Positions 27,258-35,571 of a stretch of 64,000 nt of DNA are shown here, piece by piece; the stretch's first letter is position 1, and the number at the start of each line of letters is the position of its first letter. The position numbers and the translations under genes were made by a program. Location: assembly GCA_016716905.1 (NCBI GenBank), contig JADJUS010000022.1, positions 1,723,501 through 1,787,500 on the forward strand. The letters are read 5' to 3'. Origin of the DNA: Acidobacteriota bacterium (GTDB lineage Bacteria > Acidobacteriota > Vicinamibacteria > Vicinamibacterales > SCN-69-37). Below the pieces are notes generated by a model. It was not told where the DNA came from and ran no database searches. It worked only from the letters and a program-made list of their open reading frames with translations.

Positions 27258-27615
27258 CGGCAAAACTCTTCACGGCCGTCGCCTCGTCGTCGAACGATTC
27301 GAAGACGAGGAGGATCTTCATCACGCCGAAGAGCCTCGCGCTGCGGTTGGTCATGTTCAGGAGTTTGATGTCGCCGCCCTTTTCGCGCACCGTCTTGAGC
27401 TTGGCTACCAGCATGCCGACGCCGGCACTGTCGACTTTGGTGACGCCGGCGAGGTTCAGCAGCAGTTTTCGGCTGCCGGCGTCGAGGAGTGCGTGGACCT
27501 TCTTTCGGTACGCGAGGTCTCCGTCGTCGAGCGTGATTTCTCCGGTCAGGTCCAGGACGGTCACGTCGCCCGCTTGACGCTCGTCGATTCGTAGTTTTGA
27601 AGTAGTCAGATCCAC
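27244..27615 (-). CDS. STAS-domain anti-sigma factor antagonist-like protein
   Basis: A 123-residue single-domain protein. The STAS fold is clear: VTVLDLTGEITLDDG, then LLLNLAGVTKVDSAGVGMLVAKL, where the serine of DSAG is the phosphorylation site of SpoIIAA/RsbV-type antagonists. It would bind an anti-sigma kinase and release a sigma factor, or act in a related partner-switching system. No kinase or sigma gene is nearby. It overlaps the end of the large amidohydrolase gene by 14 bases on the opposite strand. Confidence 0.85.
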   Translation of the reverse strand: MDLTTSKLRIDERQAGDVTVLDLTGEITLDDGDLAYRKKVHALLDAGSRKLLLNLAGVTKVDSAGVGMLVAKLKTVREKGGDIKLLNMTNRSARLFGVMKILLVFESFDDEATAVKSFAVSVL

Positions 27616-27644
27616 GGCCGAGATTGTAGCCCGGTTGGCGCCCT

Positions 27645-27692
27645 TGACCTTCGACGGGCTCAGGTCACCCCGAGTGGGCCGAGGGGTGAAGT
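27645..27692. repeat. Short intergenic repeat-like segment
   Basis: The 77-base gap holds a GC-rich stretch, TTCGACGGGCTCAGGTCACC, and then GAGTGGGCCGAGGGGTGAAGTT, with weak self-complementarity. It ends in CGCCCTACGAG, a phrase also found near 34010 before the SDR gene. It looks like remains of a dispersed intergenic repeat and could serve as terminator between the minus-strand gene upstream (the lyase) and the STAS gene. Confidence 0.35.
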
Positions 27693-29084
27693 TCAGGGCG
27701 CCCTACGAGACGCCTGGACGGGCTCGAAGCGGGCGGTGAAGTGCCTGAGCACGGTGGGCGCGTGGGTCATGCGGTAACCGGGCAGCTCAGCGCGCCTTTC
27801 GCCGACAGCCGCCACTGTTTCAGCCACGAAGTCGATGTGTGATTGCGTGTAGACGCGGCGAGGGATCGCCAGCCGCACAAGGTCCATCGTGGCAGGCGTC
27901 TCTGTACCGTCGGGATGTCGGCCGAACATGACGGTACCAATCTCGACACCGCGCACGCCGCCTTCCAGATACAACGCATTGACGCACGCGATACCCGGAT
28001 ACTGCAACGGCGGAATGTGCGGCAGCATGGCGCGTGCATCGATGTAGATCGCGTGACCGCCCGGCGGCTGGATGATCGGCACCCCTGCGGCTGTCAGCTT
28101 CTCGCCGAGGTACGCCGTCGAACGAATGCGGTAGTGCAGGTACGGCTCCTCCACCACTTCTTCAAGCCCGCGGGCGATGGCTTCAAGATCGTAGCCAGCA
28201 AGACCGCCGTAGGTGGGGAAGCCCTCCGTGAGAATCAACAGGTTGCGTGCGGCCTCGGCCCACGCATCGTTGTTCATCGCGAGGAAGCCGCCGATGTTTG
28301 CCAGGCCGTCCTTTTTCGCCGACATGGTGCAGCCATCAGCGAGCGAAAACATCTCCTGCGCAATCGCCTTCGGCGTGCGGCTCTCCTGGCCCGCCTCGCG
28401 TGTCTTGATAAACCACGCATTTTCGGCAAATCGGCACGCGTCCAGGAACAGCGGCTTGTTGAACCGGTCGCACAGCGCGCGCACACCACGCAGGTTCTCG
28501 AGCGAGACGGGCTGGCCACCGCCGGAGTTGTTCGTCACCGTAATCATGACGAGCGGCACGCGGTCGCCCTTTTCAGTCAACAGGCGCTCGAGCGCCGCCA
28601 GATCCATGTTGCCCTTGAACGGATGCACCAATGACGGGATCCGGCCCTCGGCGATCACCAGGTCCTGCGCCTCCGCCTCTTCCACTTCGATGTTTGCGCG
28701 CGTGGTATCGAAGTGGTTGTTGTTGGGGACGATGTGGCCTGGCTTGAGGATGGTGTGAAAGAGGATGCGTTCGGCCGCCCGGCCCTGGTGGGTGGGAATG
28801 ATGTGCGTGAAGCCGGTGAGGTCGGCCACCACATCCCGGAACCTGTAGAACGAACGGCTGCCGGCGTAACTTTCATCGCCCTGCATCAGCGCGCCCCACT
28901 GGGCCGACGACATGGCGCCGGTGCCCGAGTCGGTCAGCAGGTCAATCAGTACGTCCTGGGCGTGCAGCAGAAAGACGTTGTAGCCGGCCTCACGCAGGCG
29001 CGCTTCGCGCTCCTCGCGGGTGGTAAACGATATGGCTTCAACCGATTTGATCCGGAATGGTTCGATGATGGTGTGCGGCGGCAT
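27693..29084 (-). CDS. Tryptophanase/tyrosine phenol-lyase family PLP enzyme
   Basis: A 463-residue beta-eliminating lyase that would cleave tryptophan to indole, or tyrosine to phenol, plus pyruvate and ammonia. The PLP lysine is in MSAKKDGLANIGGF; LTDSGTGAMSSAQW and GDESYAGSRSFYRF are family blocks. Signatures are mixed: LANIGGF resembles tyrosine phenol-lyase, while the C-terminal LRHFTAR keeps a histidine where tryptophanase has one and phenol-lyase has phenylalanine. Substrate is therefore undecided. Length fits the family (about 455-475). The start overlaps the stop of the small upstream gene by one base (TGATG), so the two are translationally coupled. Confidence 0.85.
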   Translation of the reverse strand: MPPHTIIEPFRIKSVEAISFTTREEREARLREAGYNVFLLHAQDVLIDLLTDSGTGAMSSAQWGALMQGDESYAGSRSFYRFRDVVADLTGFTHIIPTHQGRAAERILFHTILKPGHIVPNNNHFDTTRANIEVEEAEAQDLVIAEGRIPSLVHPFKGNMDLAALERLLTEKGDRVPLVMITVTNNSGGGQPVSLENLRGVRALCDRFNKPLFLDACRFAENAWFIKTREAGQESRTPKAIAQEMFSLADGCTMSAKKDGLANIGGFLAMNNDAWAEAARNLLILTEGFPTYGGLAGYDLEAIARGLEEVVEEPYLHYRIRSTAYLGEKLTAAGVPIIQPPGGHAIYIDARAMLPHIPPLQYPGIACVNALYLEGGVRGVEIGTVMFGRHPDGTETPATMDLVRLAIPRRVYTQSHIDFVAETVAAVGERRAELPGYRMTHAPTVLRHFTARFEPVQASRRAP

Positions 29085-29431
29085 CAGTGCGCCGTGCCGG
29101 CGCCGCGCAATACGCGGACGTTGCGCACACGCGTGGTGTGCACCCCGTTGCTGAATTCAATGAACATGCCCGGCGCGGCCACCAGATCCGTGAGGATTGC
29201 GCGTCCACCCCAGGTGCATCCGGCCACGCGAACAGGGGTGGATTCAAGGCCCTCGGCGGCAAACCAGCCGCCGGCCACCTGGAACCGGCCGTCACCAAGT
29301 GCCGCAAGTGAGTAGACGGAGTTCCTGGTTCGCACCACCACCCAGTCGCCGGGCTTGATATCGGCCGCCCACACACCCTGGATGGTGCGGGAGTGGTCTG
29401 CGATGCGTTCGAGGGAGTGGGCTCCAGTCAT
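29084..29431 (-). CDS. Small conserved protein upstream of the lyase
   Basis: A 115-residue protein that I do not recognise. It is beta-rich (DWVVVRTRNSVYSLAALGDGRFQV, then AAPGMFIEFSNGVHTTRVRNVRVL, both shortened), with alternating hydrophobic strands and no signal peptide or catalytic motif. Its stop overlaps the start of the lyase by one base, so the pair is surely one transcript. The beta-barrel-like pattern could fit a ligand- or cofactor-binding accessory protein, but this is guesswork. I choose ATG 29431; the longer frame to 29479 would run into the divergent M24 gene. Confidence 0.65.
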   Translation of the reverse strand: MTGAHSLERIADHSRTIQGVWAADIKPGDWVVVRTRNSVYSLAALGDGRFQVAGGWFAAEGLESTPVRVAGCTWGGRAILTDLVAAPGMFIEFSNGVHTTRVRNVRVLRGAGTAH

Positions 29432-29478
29432 TACCGGTCCGTGTCTTATTATGGTGCACCAACCTGGGAGGAGTTCCA

Positions 29479-30894
29479 ATGCCGTTTTTTACCGTCCGCC
29501 GTGCAGCCTTCGCCGCAGTCCTGCTTTTTACGCCCGTTCTGACGTTCGCGGACGGGCAATCTCGCCTGGCGCCGAATGCCGCGCCTCAGGCGGAGCGGCC
29601 GTTCGGCACGCTGCGCGATCAGGCCGTGATGCAGCAGGCCTGGCTGAAGCAGCGCCTCGACACGTTTGTGCCGGCGCTGATGCGCAAACACGGCATCGAC
29701 CTCTGGGTGGTGCCGATGCGCGAATACAACGAAGACCCGATCTTCTCGTCGATCGTCGCGCCCGAAACGTTCGCGGCCCGGCGCCGCACCATCTACGTGC
29801 TTTTCGACAAGTGCGCGGCGACAAAAGCGCCGGTCGCCACGGCCTGTGTGGAACGCATTGCCCTGGGTGGCACGTCACAAGGCGGGGTGTGGGAAGCGCG
29901 GACGTCCACCAAGCCCGTGGCGGCCGCTGTCGGGGGACGGCAAGCCGAACTCTGGGGTGATGAACAGTGGCAGTTGCTGAAGACCGTCATCGAAGAGCGC
30001 AAGCCGGCAGTCATCGGCATCAACCGCTCCACCGTGTTTGCGTTCACCGACGGTCTGACAAGCGGCGAACTGCAGGGCATGACCGCCGCGCTCGGCGCCA
30101 CATGGGCGTCGAAGTTCAAGGACGCCGAAGGGCTGCCACTCGAGCTCATTGCATCTCGCTTGCCTGACGAGGAAGTGTTCTTCGAGAAGATGACGGCCCT
30201 CGTCTGGCAGATGACACAGACGATGTTCTCGGAAAAAGTGATTGTGCCTGGTGAGACACGCACCAGTGACCTGGTGTGGTGGTGGCGCCAGAGGGTGAAC
30301 GACCAGGGTCTGGGCACGTGGTTCCAGCCAAGCGTCAGCATCCAGCGGCAGGGCGGTGTCACCGGCGACGACCCGGTCATCCAGCGAGGAGACGTGCTCC
30401 ATTGCGACGTGGGCATCACCGTCGCTCGGCTCAACACCGACACACAACACAACGCCTATGTGTTGAAGGTGGGCGAGACCGACGCACCTGCCGGCCTGAA
30501 GAAGGCCCTCGCGAACGCGAACGTGATGCAGGACATCTCGATGTCCGAGATTCGACCCGGCCGCACGGGGAACGAAATTCTGAAGTCGGTGCTCGAGGGC
30601 ATGACGGCGAAAGGCATCACCGGGACGATGTATTCACATCCGATTGGAGTGCATGGTCACGGCGCGGGTGCGCTGATCGGGCTGTGGGACTACCAGGACG
30701 GCGTGCCCGGTCGCGGTGACGCGAAGATCATTCCCTCGATGTGGTACTCGATCGAGTTGCAGGCCACAACGCCTGTGCCCGAGTGGGGCGGCCAGCCTGT
30801 GCGCATGGCGCAGGAAGAAGACATGATCATCGCCGCCGACGGCAAGGTGCGGTGGGCGCTCAAACGCCAGGACACCTTGTTCCTGGTGAAGTAA
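29479..30894 (+). CDS. Secreted M24 family metallopeptidase (Xaa-Pro aminopeptidase-like)
   Basis: A 471-residue exported protein: signal peptide at residues 1-25 (hydrophobic run, then TFADG), creatinase-like N-terminal domain, and C-terminal pita-bread domain with the five metal ligands in order: D in HCDVG, D in NTD, H in HPIGVHGHG, E in SIELQ and E in AQEED. It should remove N-terminal residues next to proline from peptides outside the cytoplasm. GGGAGGAG lies six bases before the ATG, giving strong support for this start. It is divergent from the small gene of the lyase operon. Confidence 0.85.
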   Translation: MPFFTVRRAAFAAVLLFTPVLTFADGQSRLAPNAAPQAERPFGTLRDQAVMQQAWLKQRLDTFVPALMRKHGIDLWVVPMREYNEDPIFSSIVAPETFAARRRTIYVLFDKCAATKAPVATACVERIALGGTSQGGVWEARTSTKPVAAAVGGRQAELWGDEQWQLLKTVIEERKPAVIGINRSTVFAFTDGLTSGELQGMTAALGATWASKFKDAEGLPLELIASRLPDEEVFFEKMTALVWQMTQTMFSEKVIVPGETRTSDLVWWWRQRVNDQGLGTWFQPSVSIQRQGGVTGDDPVIQRGDVLHCDVGITVARLNTDTQHNAYVLKVGETDAPAGLKKALANANVMQDISMSEIRPGRTGNEILKSVLEGMTAKGITGTMYSHPIGVHGHGAGALIGLWDYQDGVPGRGDAKIIPSMWYSIELQATTPVPEWGGQPVRMAQEEDMIIAADGKVRWALKRQDTLFLVK

Positions 30895-30907
30895 GCGGGT
30901 CGAGTGA

Positions 30908-33475
30908 CTAGTCGCCGCGCAGGGCGCGAAGGGGATTGGTGCGCGAGGCACGCCGGGCTGGCAGGTAGCAGGCCAGCATGGCTGCGGCCGACAACACCGC
31001 AACGGCCGCACCCATCGTCAGCGGATCCCCTGGACTCACGTCCACAAGCAGACTGCGCATCAGGTGCGTGAGTGGAACCGCGGCGCCGAGGCCCAGTGCT
31101 GCGCCCGCGACTACAAGCGCGCCTCCCTCGCGCACAAGCGGTCGAATCACGTCCCAGCGGGTGGCGCCCAGTGCCAGGCGAATCGCGGTCTCTCGGGCGC
31201 GCTGCCGGGTGGAAAACGCCATGACGCCGTAGATGCCGAGCACCGCCAGCACGAGGGCGATTGCGCCAAACCCCGTCAGGACGCCCGCGATCAGCCGCTG
31301 AGGTGCCAGCCGCCGCAGGACCAGTGCATCCATTGAGTTGACGTCGTAAACCGGCAACGTCGGATCAAGTTCCGCGACCACGGTGCGCAACCTCGGCACA
31401 AGCGTGGCCGCATCAGCGCCCGTCCGGATGACGAGCGTCATCGAACCCCACACGCCTCCTGCCGCCGGCACGTAGTAGGTGGGTGATGGCCCCACCGCCG
31501 GGTCGTGATGACGCGTGTCGCGCACGAGTCCGACGACGGTTGCCGGGTCTCCACCGCCGCCGCCAAGGTCCAGTTGCCGGCCCACCGGATCGCGGTCGCC
31601 CCACACCATGCGCGCCAGCGTCTGATTCACGATGATCACCTTCGGCGCATCCTCATCGTCTCGCACGGAGAAATCACGTCCGGCGAGGACCGGGGTTTCC
31701 ATGGCGCCGAAGTAGCCGTCGGTCACGATGCGCCAGTCGGCCTGAACTGATTCGGTGGGAGCGAGCCGCGCCGCGCCAACAGGAAACACGTGGAGGCTGA
31801 GGTTGCCACGCGTCATCGGCGCGTGGCTCGTGGCTCCAGCCATGGCCACGTCGGGTAGCGCGCGCACGCGCCGGAGCAGATCGATGAAGAACGCTTCCGG
31901 CCGTTCGCGCGGTGCGATGTGCGCGGTGACGATGCGCGTCGACGTGAAGCCGAGATCGACGCTCTGCAAATGACTCAGGGTTCGCATGGTCAAGCCCGCC
32001 GCGCTCAGCAGCACCACCGAGAGCGCCAACTGGCCGACGACCAGGGCGTTTCGTGACCAGTGGCTGCCCGCTGCCACAGACCGCCCTCCGTCGCGCAGAC
32101 CGCGAGTGACGTCGAGCCTGGCCATCTGGCGTGCCGGCGCAATGCCGGCAAGGACGCCCGTGACAGCTGAAACGAGAAACGCAAACGTGAGCGCCCAGAG
32201 GTCCACGCCAATCTCACCAGCGCGTGGCAGATCTGTCGCCAGGGTGGTGCGCCATAGACGCATGCCGCTGAACGACAACGCCACGCCAAGAGCGCCGCCG
32301 ACGCCTGCGAGCAGCAGACTCTCTGTGAGCAACTGACGAAGGATCCGGCCGCGCCCGCCGCCGACTGCAGCGCGAACGGCGATCTCTCGTGTCCGCGCCG
32401 AGGCGCGGACGAGCAACAGGCTCGAGAGGTTCGCGCAGGCCACCAGCAGCAGGACGCCTACGGCCGTCAGCAATAGATACAACATGCGTGGCGCACCCGG
32501 GCCAACCACCGATTCGGCGAGTGGCGTGACTGTGACGCCCCAGCCTCGGTGGTGATCAGGGTAGTCGCGGCCGAGCTGCTGGGCGATCGCCGCCATTTCG
32601 CTCGACGCCTGTGCAATGGACACACCTGGCTTCAGTCGCGCGTACACGTTCAGATCGGCGTAGCCGCGACGGTCCTCGGTGAAGGGCACCGCAGGCAGCA
32701 GGACGTGGTCTGTGGTGTTCAGGCGATCTGGCGGCGCCACGCCAATGATCGTGTGCGCGCGGCCATCAATGGTCAGCACGCGGTCTAGCACTTGCGGGTC
32801 CGCGCCAAATGCGCTCCGCCACAGGCCGTGCGACAGCATCACCACCTGCCCGCCGCCCTTCTCGTCGTCTGTTTTCTGAAACGCGCGGCCGAGCGCGGGC
32901 GACAGTCCCAATAGCGGGTACATGTCATGCGTGAGCCATGTCGCGTCGATGTGCCGCGGCTCGCCCAGTCCCAACACTGTCACGGCTCCAGTGCGTTCGG
33001 CAGCCATGGAGGCAAAACTCCGGCTGCGCACCTGCCAGTCGCGATAGAGCGGCAAAGAGACGGAGAACGCGTCCACCCCCCGCTCCTGATTCGACTGCGC
33101 GAGGCGCACCAATCGGTCCGATTCAGCGAATGGCATGGGTGCCAGGACAACGGCGTTGAGGGCGCCGAAGATGGTGGTGCTGGCGCTGATGCCGATGGCA
33201 AAGATCAGAATCGCGCCAAGGGTGAACGCCGGAGTTCGGCGCGCGACTCGAAAGGCGTATCGCAAATCCTGTCCGGCCTGCTGGAGCCAGAGCGGGAACC
33301 AGACGGTGCGTGCGTCTTCGCGGACGGCTGCGACGTTTCCAAACGCCATGGCGGCAGCGCGGCGCGCTTCGTCTGGGGAAAGTCCTTCGGATCGGCGTTC
33401 TTCGGCATCAAGTTCCAGGTGCTGGCGAATCTCGCGCTGCAGGTCGTCGTCGCCCTTGAAGCCGCGCGTTGCCAT
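30908..33475 (-). CDS. ADOP-type ABC transporter permease (MacB/FtsX-like)
   Basis: An 855-residue permease of the acidobacterial duplicated-orphan-permease kind. Residues 1-75 are a soluble N-terminal segment typical of this group (LQREIRQHLELDAEER, DEARRAAAMAFGN). Then come a first membrane helix (FTLGAILIFAIGISASTTIF), a periplasmic MacB-core domain, three helices of a first FtsX domain (about 380-490), a second periplasmic domain and a C-terminal FtsX domain (about 730-850). No ATPase gene is adjacent, as usual for the group. The start overlaps the stop of the PadR gene by one base (TGATG), so regulator and permease are coupled. Confidence 0.88.
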   Translation of the reverse strand: MATRGFKGDDDLQREIRQHLELDAEERRSEGLSPDEARRAAAMAFGNVAAVREDARTVWFPLWLQQAGQDLRYAFRVARRTPAFTLGAILIFAIGISASTTIFGALNAVVLAPMPFAESDRLVRLAQSNQERGVDAFSVSLPLYRDWQVRSRSFASMAAERTGAVTVLGLGEPRHIDATWLTHDMYPLLGLSPALGRAFQKTDDEKGGGQVVMLSHGLWRSAFGADPQVLDRVLTIDGRAHTIIGVAPPDRLNTTDHVLLPAVPFTEDRRGYADLNVYARLKPGVSIAQASSEMAAIAQQLGRDYPDHHRGWGVTVTPLAESVVGPGAPRMLYLLLTAVGVLLLVACANLSSLLLVRASARTREIAVRAAVGGGRGRILRQLLTESLLLAGVGGALGVALSFSGMRLWRTTLATDLPRAGEIGVDLWALTFAFLVSAVTGVLAGIAPARQMARLDVTRGLRDGGRSVAAGSHWSRNALVVGQLALSVVLLSAAGLTMRTLSHLQSVDLGFTSTRIVTAHIAPRERPEAFFIDLLRRVRALPDVAMAGATSHAPMTRGNLSLHVFPVGAARLAPTESVQADWRIVTDGYFGAMETPVLAGRDFSVRDDEDAPKVIIVNQTLARMVWGDRDPVGRQLDLGGGGGDPATVVGLVRDTRHHDPAVGPSPTYYVPAAGGVWGSMTLVIRTGADAATLVPRLRTVVAELDPTLPVYDVNSMDALVLRRLAPQRLIAGVLTGFGAIALVLAVLGIYGVMAFSTRQRARETAIRLALGATRWDVIRPLVREGGALVVAGAALGLGAAVPLTHLMRSLLVDVSPGDPLTMGAAVAVLSAAAMLACYLPARRASRTNPLRALRGD

Positions 33476-33825
33476 CAGGACCTCGCCTGGCCAGGCCGGA
33501 GCAGCCGTGTCATGGCCTCTGTCAGTTGCGCCCACTTTGATTCTTCGGCCCGCAGTTGCGCGCGGCCTTTGGTGGTCATCCGGTAGAGCTTCATTTCGCG
33601 GCCCGAGTCCGTGGCCTCCCAGCCGGAAGTAATGCACCCGACCTTCTCCAGGCGCTGCAGAGCCGGGTACAAGGAGCCGTGCTCGACGGTCAGCACCTCG
33701 TCCGTGACAGACTTGATGTGTTTGACGATCCCGTGTCCATGAAGCGGACCAAAGACGAGCGTTCGCAGGATCAGGAGATCCAGTGTGCCCTGGATGATGC
33801 CGGGTTTCTTCGCGGGTGTTGCCAT
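33475..33825 (-). CDS. PadR family transcriptional regulator
   Basis: A 116-residue winged-helix repressor: GTLDLLILRTLVFGPLHGHGIV and EHGSLYPALQRLEKVGCI are the PadR helix-turn-helix and wing (each quoted in part), followed by a C-terminal dimerisation helix. It most likely represses its own gene and the downstream permease. The longer frame to 34494 is an artefact that runs through the SDR gene on the other strand. ATG 33825 is preceded within eight bases by a 22-base inverted repeat, the likely operator. Confidence 0.88.
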   Translation of the reverse strand: MATPAKKPGIIQGTLDLLILRTLVFGPLHGHGIVKHIKSVTDEVLTVEHGSLYPALQRLEKVGCITSGWEATDSGREMKLYRMTTKGRAQLRAEESKWAQLTEAMTRLLRPGQARS

Positions 33826-33832
33826 GGTAGGT

Positions 33833-33854
33833 AATCTACTATACGTAGTAGATT
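33833..33854 (-). promoter_or_regulatory. Likely PadR operator overlapping the -10 box
   Basis: AATCTACTA and its exact complement TAGTAGATT flank a 4-base spacer, a perfect 9-bp dyad. On the minus strand it contains TATAGT, a good -10 box, eight to thirty bases before the PadR start. A dyad this close to an autoregulated repressor gene is best read as its operator. I see no clear -35 box at standard distance. Confidence 0.6.
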
Positions 33855-33904
33855 CCCTTCCAGTTCTCACAAAGAGCCAATGAGCCAATGCCTCTGGAAT
33901 TTCG

Positions 33905-34010
33905 TAGCGCGGCGTGGGTCTCAACGCCGCGGTACACTGGCGGCCTTCCGCCTTCGCTGAAGCTTCGGCGGACCGCCGTAGCCTTGGCGGAGGCTGGTGA
34001 GACCCAGGCC
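33905..34010. repeat. Intergenic inverted repeat with nested palindromes
   Basis: GGGTCTCAAC (from 33917) and GGTGAGACCC (ending near 34002) are inverted outer ends. Between them are alternating GGCGG/CCGCC blocks, including TTCGCTGAAGCTTCGGCGGA and CCGCCGTAGCCTTGGCGGA, that fold into nested hairpins. The unit has no coding capacity and looks like a dispersed GC-rich palindromic element. It lies between the divergent PadR and SDR genes, so it could also affect their promoters. Confidence 0.55.
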
Positions 34011-34033
34011 GCCCTACGAGGAGGGGAGTGCAA

Positions 34034-34882
34034 ATGAAGAGCAAAACGATCCTGATCACCGGCGGCACAAGTGGAATCGGCTTGGAGTCCGCCGCCGTCC
34101 TGGCCGGCATGGGCGCCAGGGTGATTATTGTCGGCCGCGATGCAGGTCGCTTGGCGCAGGCGCAGGCCACCATCAAAGCCCGGTCGGGTGCGGATGCTGC
34201 GGCGTACCTTTGCGATTTTGCCTCGCTGGCGGCTGTGCGACAGCTGGCCGACCAAGTGTTGCGCGATGTCCCGAAGCTGGATGTCCTCATCAACAATGCG
34301 GGCGCTGTGTTCGCGCGTCGCACGCTCACTACCGATGGACTCGAAGCCACGTTTGCCGTCAACCACCTCGCGCCCTTCCTGTTGACGCAGCTTCTTCTGC
34401 CGCGCCTCAAGGAGAGCGCTCCGTCGCGCATTGTTACGGTGGCGTCGGGCCGGCACGCGCACGGCACCATGGACTTCGACGACCTGGGCTTCACCCGCGG
34501 CTATCAGATCCTGCGCGCCTATGCCCGGTCGAAACTGGCGAACGTGCTTTTCGCATCGGAACAGGCGCGCCGACTGGTGGGCACGAGGGTGACGTCGAAC
34601 AGTGTGCACCCCGGTCGCGTGGCCACAAACATCTGGGCCGGCGCGCCGGCGTGGACGAAGCCGCTGATCCGCTTCTGGCTGAGCAGGACGTTCATTTCCG
34701 TGGAAGAGGGCGCGGCCCCCGTGATCGCGCTGGCCTCTCGGCCCGACCTTGACCAGGTGACAGGCCAATACTTCAACCGGCTCGAGGCCGCAGCTCCGTC
34801 AGGCGTGGCGCAGGATTGGGATGTGGCCTCGCGGCTCTGGCGCGAAAGCGAGCGCCTTGTGGCCGCAAACACTCGGGCTTGA
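34034..34882 (+). CDS. Short-chain dehydrogenase/reductase
   Basis: A 282-residue Rossmann-fold oxidoreductase of the retinol-dehydrogenase-like SDR type. The cofactor motif is ILITGGTSGIG (residues 5-15), NNAG appears near residue 90, the catalytic serine is in TVASGRH, and the Y-x-x-x-K pair is YARSK near residue 160. The arginine in VGRD after strand two suggests NADPH preference. Substrate is unknown. ATG 34034 fits the upstream GAGGGGAG better than GTG 34028. It stands alone, divergent from PadR and convergent with the next gene. Confidence 0.86.
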   Translation: MKSKTILITGGTSGIGLESAAVLAGMGARVIIVGRDAGRLAQAQATIKARSGADAAAYLCDFASLAAVRQLADQVLRDVPKLDVLINNAGAVFARRTLTTDGLEATFAVNHLAPFLLTQLLLPRLKESAPSRIVTVASGRHAHGTMDFDDLGFTRGYQILRAYARSKLANVLFASEQARRLVGTRVTSNSVHPGRVATNIWAGAPAWTKPLIRFWLSRTFISVEEGAAPVIALASRPDLDQVTGQYFNRLEAAAPSGVAQDWDVASRLWRESERLVAANTRA

Positions 34883-34909
34883 GGAACAGCCCGAGGCTTG
34901 GCGATGAGC

Positions 34910-35560
34910 CTACATCATCAGGCGGCGGGCTTCAGGGATCTGCGTGAGCAATTGCTCGAGACGTCCGGCCCAAAGCGCGCCGGGCAAGCGCCAGGCGGCG
35001 TAGCCAGCATCCCGAACGAGGACACCGCCGTGTGGCCACGCTTCGAGCGCACGGATGCGATCGGGCGTCAACCACGCGTCTCTGACGCGCGGTTCGGCTT
35101 CGACAAGGATCCCGCCCGGCGTCGTCAATCGCAGCGTCGTCGCGTCAGGAACATCAACACCAAGGCGGCCGGCAACGCCCGCGTTCATCAGCGGAGTCAC
35201 AGATGGCGCGCGCCACACAATCAGCGGCCCCGCTGATTCGCGGATCGGCCAGACCACAAGCGTGAACCATTCGCCGGTCTGACGTGAGCCCGTGCCGGTG
35301 CATTCATGTTCGGCAATCGTGCAGGGCAGCGCGTCAACAAAACCCTCGAGGCCGATGCCCCAGATGCGTGCGCCATGCACATGCAGGCGCTTCGAAAGCG
35401 TGACGGCCGCCGCGTGTGCAACCGGTGCAAACGGCACTGGGCGGGCAAATCCATGCGCCTGTGCCCAGCGTTCCACGCCAGACGCGCGCAGACGTTCACG
35501 GAAGAGTCCATAGCCAAGCGCAGCAACAATCGCGACGACGATGGGAAACCAGTTGGGCAC
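34910..35560 (-). CDS. Membrane-anchored protein of unknown function
   Basis: A 216-residue protein with one N-terminal membrane helix (WFPIVVAIVAALGYGLF), then a soluble domain of about 185 residues outside or inside the membrane. I recognise no family; the body is beta-rich with several tryptophans and no catalytic motif. The start is GTG 35560 with only a weak ribosome site. It lies 11 bases after the PEBP gene in the same direction and may be its operon partner. Confidence 0.6.
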   Translation of the reverse strand: MPNWFPIVVAIVAALGYGLFRERLRASGVERWAQAHGFARPVPFAPVAHAAAVTLSKRLHVHGARIWGIGLEGFVDALPCTIAEHECTGTGSRQTGEWFTLVVWPIRESAGPLIVWRAPSVTPLMNAGVAGRLGVDVPDATTLRLTTPGGILVEAEPRVRDAWLTPDRIRALEAWPHGGVLVRDAGYAAWRLPGALWAGRLEQLLTQIPEARRLMM

Positions 35561-35571
35561 GCGCGGTCCGT

